DNA of 45,815 nucleotides from Folioceros fuciformis (taxonomy: Eukaryota > Anthocerotophyta > Anthocerotopsida > Anthocerotales): assembly GCA_049999805.1 (NCBI GenBank), contig JBNGIO010006178.1, positions 114,240-160,054 of the forward strand. Direction: 5' to 3'. A program made the position numbers and the translations under genes. The notes under the pieces were generated by a model. It was given only the letters and a program-made list of their open reading frames with translations. It ran no database searches and was not told the DNA's origin. Below, one piece after another: positions 42,812 to 45,815 of the stretch. The first letter of the stretch is position 1. The number at the start of each line of letters is the position of its first letter.

Positions 42812-43546
42812 ATGACGGACGCAGGAGGGAGCGAGAGCGGGAGCGGCATTGAAGGCGCGGCGAAGGGAAAGGGCGAAGGGGGAGGAGCAGGTCGTGCGGT
42901 GTGGCGCACCATCATGTTCGGCTCCTGCCTCAGCGTCGCGGTAGCGGACGCACCGAAGCGCACGGGCGGGGAGTCTGCGGACTCGGGAGAGAGCGAGGTG
43001 AGGGTGAAGTCGGAGGAGAAGAGGCCAGTGGTGACCATCCTGATGCGGGATGGACAGGTGCTGGAGTTCCCGCGGAGACTGAAGTGCGCGGACCTGCTGG
43101 TTCGGTATCCGCACCACGCGGTCTGTCAGGCTAGCGCGCTGGTGATGCGGCAGAAAGGGAAGGTGCTGCGTGGAGACGCCTACTTGGAGCGGGGAGGCTT
43201 GTATTTCCTAATTCCGAAGCCGGCGAGGCGGGCCAAGAAGACTGATTTGTCTGAGGATTCCTCCGAACCGGATGCCGCGCCTGCTGCTACCGACGGATCT
43301 GGTAGCTCGCAAGGCCCCGTGCCGTCGCTCAAGTTTGTCATCTCTAAGCAGTATCTCGCACAAATAGTTGCGGAGGCCAAGTCGGGAAGCGTTTTGCTGC
43401 ATTCTCCCTCGAGGAGATCAAGCGAGGCCGCACCAGCCAAGCCACATGTTTACAAGCCCAGGCCGAAACCGGTCGTGGTGAAGCGAGCGAGATCTGTGCG
43501 GAATCAGTGGTCAGGTCCTCTGGATACCATTGTGGAGGCGACATGA
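42812..43546 (+). CDS. PADRE (DUF4228) domain protein
   Basis: Plant-specific family whose Arabidopsis members are often induced by pathogens and stress; the biochemical role is unknown. A single exon gives 244 aa. Family features: a GSCLS-type N-terminal motif (residues 37-41, after a Gly/Glu-rich extension), the core VVTILMRDGQVLEFPRRL, then LLVRYPHHAVCQASAL, then GKVLRGDAYLERGGLYFLIP. After an acidic spacer, the second conserved block SLKFVISKQYLAQIV appears, and the end WSGPLDTIVE resembles the usual Trp-rich tail. An internal ATG at 42914 (MFGSCLS) would give a protein starting near the motif, closer to the usual family start. Either start is possible. Confidence 0.88.
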   Translation: MTDAGGSESGSGIEGAAKGKGEGGGAGRAVWRTIMFGSCLSVAVADAPKRTGGESADSGESEVRVKSEEKRPVVTILMRDGQVLEFPRRLKCADLLVRYPHHAVCQASALVMRQKGKVLRGDAYLERGGLYFLIPKPARRAKKTDLSEDSSEPDAAPAATDGSGSSQGPVPSLKFVISKQYLAQIVAEAKSGSVLLHSPSRRSSEAAPAKPHVYKPRPKPVVVKRARSVRNQWSGPLDTIVEAT

Positions 43547-44600
43547 CATGACTGCAGATTTCAGAAGCTTGGAGTGGCAACGACCTTCACTAGTACAGAG
43601 TACAGACTATGCATTCTGCATGCTGGTTTCCAGAGGGCGGCATGTGCAGAATTTTGATGGATACATCATTGCACACTGGATGCTTCCCAGCACCACCGAT
43701 TCTCCGAGAAACTGGTTCCTTGCTCCAGAATCGCATCAATCGTATGGATGAGCACGAGGAGGTGTCATCAACGGTCAGCCTTGTCAACCAATTTGAGCCT
43801 TCAGGGAATGAGGGAATGGCTCTGAACTGCTCTATTTACGCTCGGAGAGCTAGTACTCCAAGATTGTGCTTCCAATCTGACATCGCCTCCCGATTGTAAG
43901 GCCCGCTCCTTCCGGTGAAGCAGATTGTATGGAAGAGTCCGGACGCAGGCAGTACATGTACGGGAAGGTTTGTCGACAAAGTTTGATTTGAGAGGATATA
44001 TTTTCACCCTCCCAATGCCGCATTTATTGCCTGCTGCAGGCACCTCTCCACGGTGCCGCACTACGAAGACCTACGGGACGCAGCGCTCCAGTGTACTTTC
44101 GCCTTTAGCTTTCGTCTATACCCTGTTTGGAGAACACTGTGGCCAATTGAGAGCCCTACGTGTCATCTCTCTTCTCAAAATACACTAAATAAAGCATGGC
44201 CGCAGGCAATCTTTTGTCAGGGTCCCTCATCCCCACACCATCTGATACAGCGCCCCTTCCGCTCCAGAAACCAACTGAACCAGTCATAAAAAGGAGAGTT
44301 TACAGAGCTAATGCTCACCAACGGAAACGTAACACGTGCACCAATGCCCACACCTTTGGGGCACAACACCCCGCCGAGCAACGAGGGCATGATTTAACAA
44401 AACAAACTTTCGACGCTTTGCTGTCTTAGAAAAAGAAATGGGAAAATCCACATAAAGAGGAAGATAAATCACCAACGATCTACCATTGGAGTTGTTGATG
44501 TTGTCCCTCCGGCTAATGTGGTCTTTCCGGCTGATGTGGCATTAGCCAGAGCAATGGAAACCCTTTGTCGAAAGAACCTACAATATTTGAAAGAAAAACT
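43547..44600. other. Downstream region of the PADRE gene
   Basis: I see no supported gene. An AATAAA at 44188-44193 on the plus strand could be a poly(A) signal, but it is about 640 bases past the stop, long for a 3' untranslated region. Confidence 0.4.
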
Positions 44601-45815
44601 AAGACTTAGCCCAGTTAGGAACCGCCTTGGCAAAAAGTCTTCGAAGACTTGGAAAATGCCTTGCCTATAGTCCCATAAGTCTCAATGGTAAAGGGGCGAT
44701 AAAAGGTGTCTCCAACATATGGAGGGGTGTACTTGTGAATCTTGGCCGATGCACTCATCTCCATCTCCCAACATGGCGAGTTGAGAACAACATGCTCGCA
44801 GACCAAGACCCGTGTGGGATTTGTTATGACCAAGTTGGCAGCAAACATTTATTATTCTCCTTGGATGAAGAACAAGGTGAGCCCAAAGAGAAACACCGTT
44901 AAGTAGAGTGTATTGGTGCTTCTTGAAGACCATTCTTCTTGGCCAACGAAAACATCTGGCATAGTGTCGTGCGTAGCAATCTATTGACCCCTATATGGGC
45001 AATGGGCAAGATGAGTACTAAAGTTGTCAAGTAGCACCCCACAATTGCAAGAGAAGAGAAATCAAGCCAAAGGTTGGACCAAACCAAGGTGAAACCTCAT
45101 CGAAGTAGAAAATGTGGCTTGTGCGATTCAGAACACATAGATGCTAGGTTGAGCTCACAGCCAAGAACTTGCACTCTTTTCTAAGGGTGAATGAAGCCAA
45201 ACCCAAACAAGCCTAGGGATAGCAGAATCCTGAGGAAGATTGAGCTGCACTTGCTCATTATTTCTTCTCATGAAGAGAACATTGGAGCCCTCAAATCCCA
45301 ACCATAAGAAGAGATGAAAATTGAATGTAGTTCAAAGTACCGTCACACTCGAAAGTACCATGGTCGATTATACCACAAAAAACTTGCATGATCCTATTGT
45401 TAAAACTCCTAAAGCTAAAACTTAGGAATGTCAAAGATGGAGTACTGTCCAAAGAAGGTAACTTAGATGACGTGCAAAACATGCGGAGAGAATGTAGAAA
45501 GCCACCTCTCAATCTCCCAAATTAAGAAGGCCATCCACATGGGCTAGGTCTCCTCAAGGGCCATACCCACAAAGCCTTGGACAAAGGCTAGAGACCCTAT
45601 TAGGACCCTAGAGTTGGAAGGCCTTGTGGAAAAGCGATTTTGCCCCCTAAGAAAACCAAAGGAGATCATTCCTCGGAAGTGGACCAGACCCTCCACTTAG
45701 AAATCTTCACCTTGAGACCAATGCGAGTTAACTATGAGGAAAAAGCTCAAAAGCTTCCCTTGCACAATCCCTTAGCCCCAAAATTTGAGTATCATCCACC
45801 ACATAGGAATATAAG
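44601..45815 (-). mobile_element. AT-richer repeat-like segment, possible retroelement remnant
   Basis: Composition shifts to AT-rich with no intact frame. On the minus strand a frame at 44615-44848 carries the arrangement K-x-x-K-Y followed by F-x-P/T-F-x-x-E-T-Y-G, which resembles the C-terminal end of some reverse-transcriptase proteins. No catalytic motif is visible, and the rest of the segment to the window edge shows only broken frames. The transposon assignment is weak. Confidence 0.25.

Overview
The window is nuclear DNA from a streptophyte (a plant or plant-like green alga). The evidence is spliced genes with short introns (roughly 50 to 350 bp) and plant-type families: a CHASE-domain (cytokinin-receptor-type) histidine kinase, an IRE/IREH1-type AGC kinase with its zinc-finger N-terminal half, a PADRE/DUF4228 protein, a PRA1.H-like protein, a plant-type REV1 and a polyphenol oxidase with a DWL domain. 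One gene looks like LRRC46, a protein linked to sperm flagella, so the organism probably makes motile cells. That fits a bryophyte, lycophyte, fern or flagellate charophyte alga better than a seed plant or a zygnematophyte. I cannot name the species.

Layout. 1-3.9 kb: a decayed Ty3/gypsy chromovirus fragment, then gene-free DNA. 3.9-8.6 kb (+): CHASE histidine kinase, 14 exons. 9.4-14.6 kb (-): IREH1-like kinase, 16 exons, tail-to-tail with the first gene. 15.3-17.1 kb (-): intronless carboxyl-terminal processing protease (CtpA type), 126 bp head-to-head with an ankyrin plus RMT2-type methyltransferase (17.2-18.4 kb, +). 19.0-20.8 kb (-): an unrecognised 8-exon membrane protein. 22.7-24.3 kb (-): secreted polyphenol oxidase. 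25.8-27.7 kb (-): intronless plastid-type M32 carboxypeptidase, 259 bp head-to-head with the LRRC46-like gene (28.0-29.5 kb, +). 30.4-31.0 kb (-): PRA1.H-like. 31.2-37.5 kb (-): DNA polymerase REV1, 24 exons. 38.1-38.7 kb (+): charged nuclear-type protein of unknown function. 39.8-41.6 kb (+): UIM plus EF-hand protein. 42.8-43.5 kb (+): PADRE protein. 43.6-45.8 kb: AT-richer, repeat-like DNA.

All multi-exon models were built by hand from reading-frame continuity, splice consensus and family conservation, and every exon phase closes. The genes do not form one pathway. They are a normal mix of signalling, protein turnover, DNA-damage tolerance and membrane-traffic genes. The less ordinary points are an apparent excess of GC-AG introns (4 or 5 of about 75), two very short divergent promoters, a polyphenol oxidase missing its thioether cysteine and C-terminal shield, a CA microsatellite fused to a splice donor, and the unassigned membrane protein.
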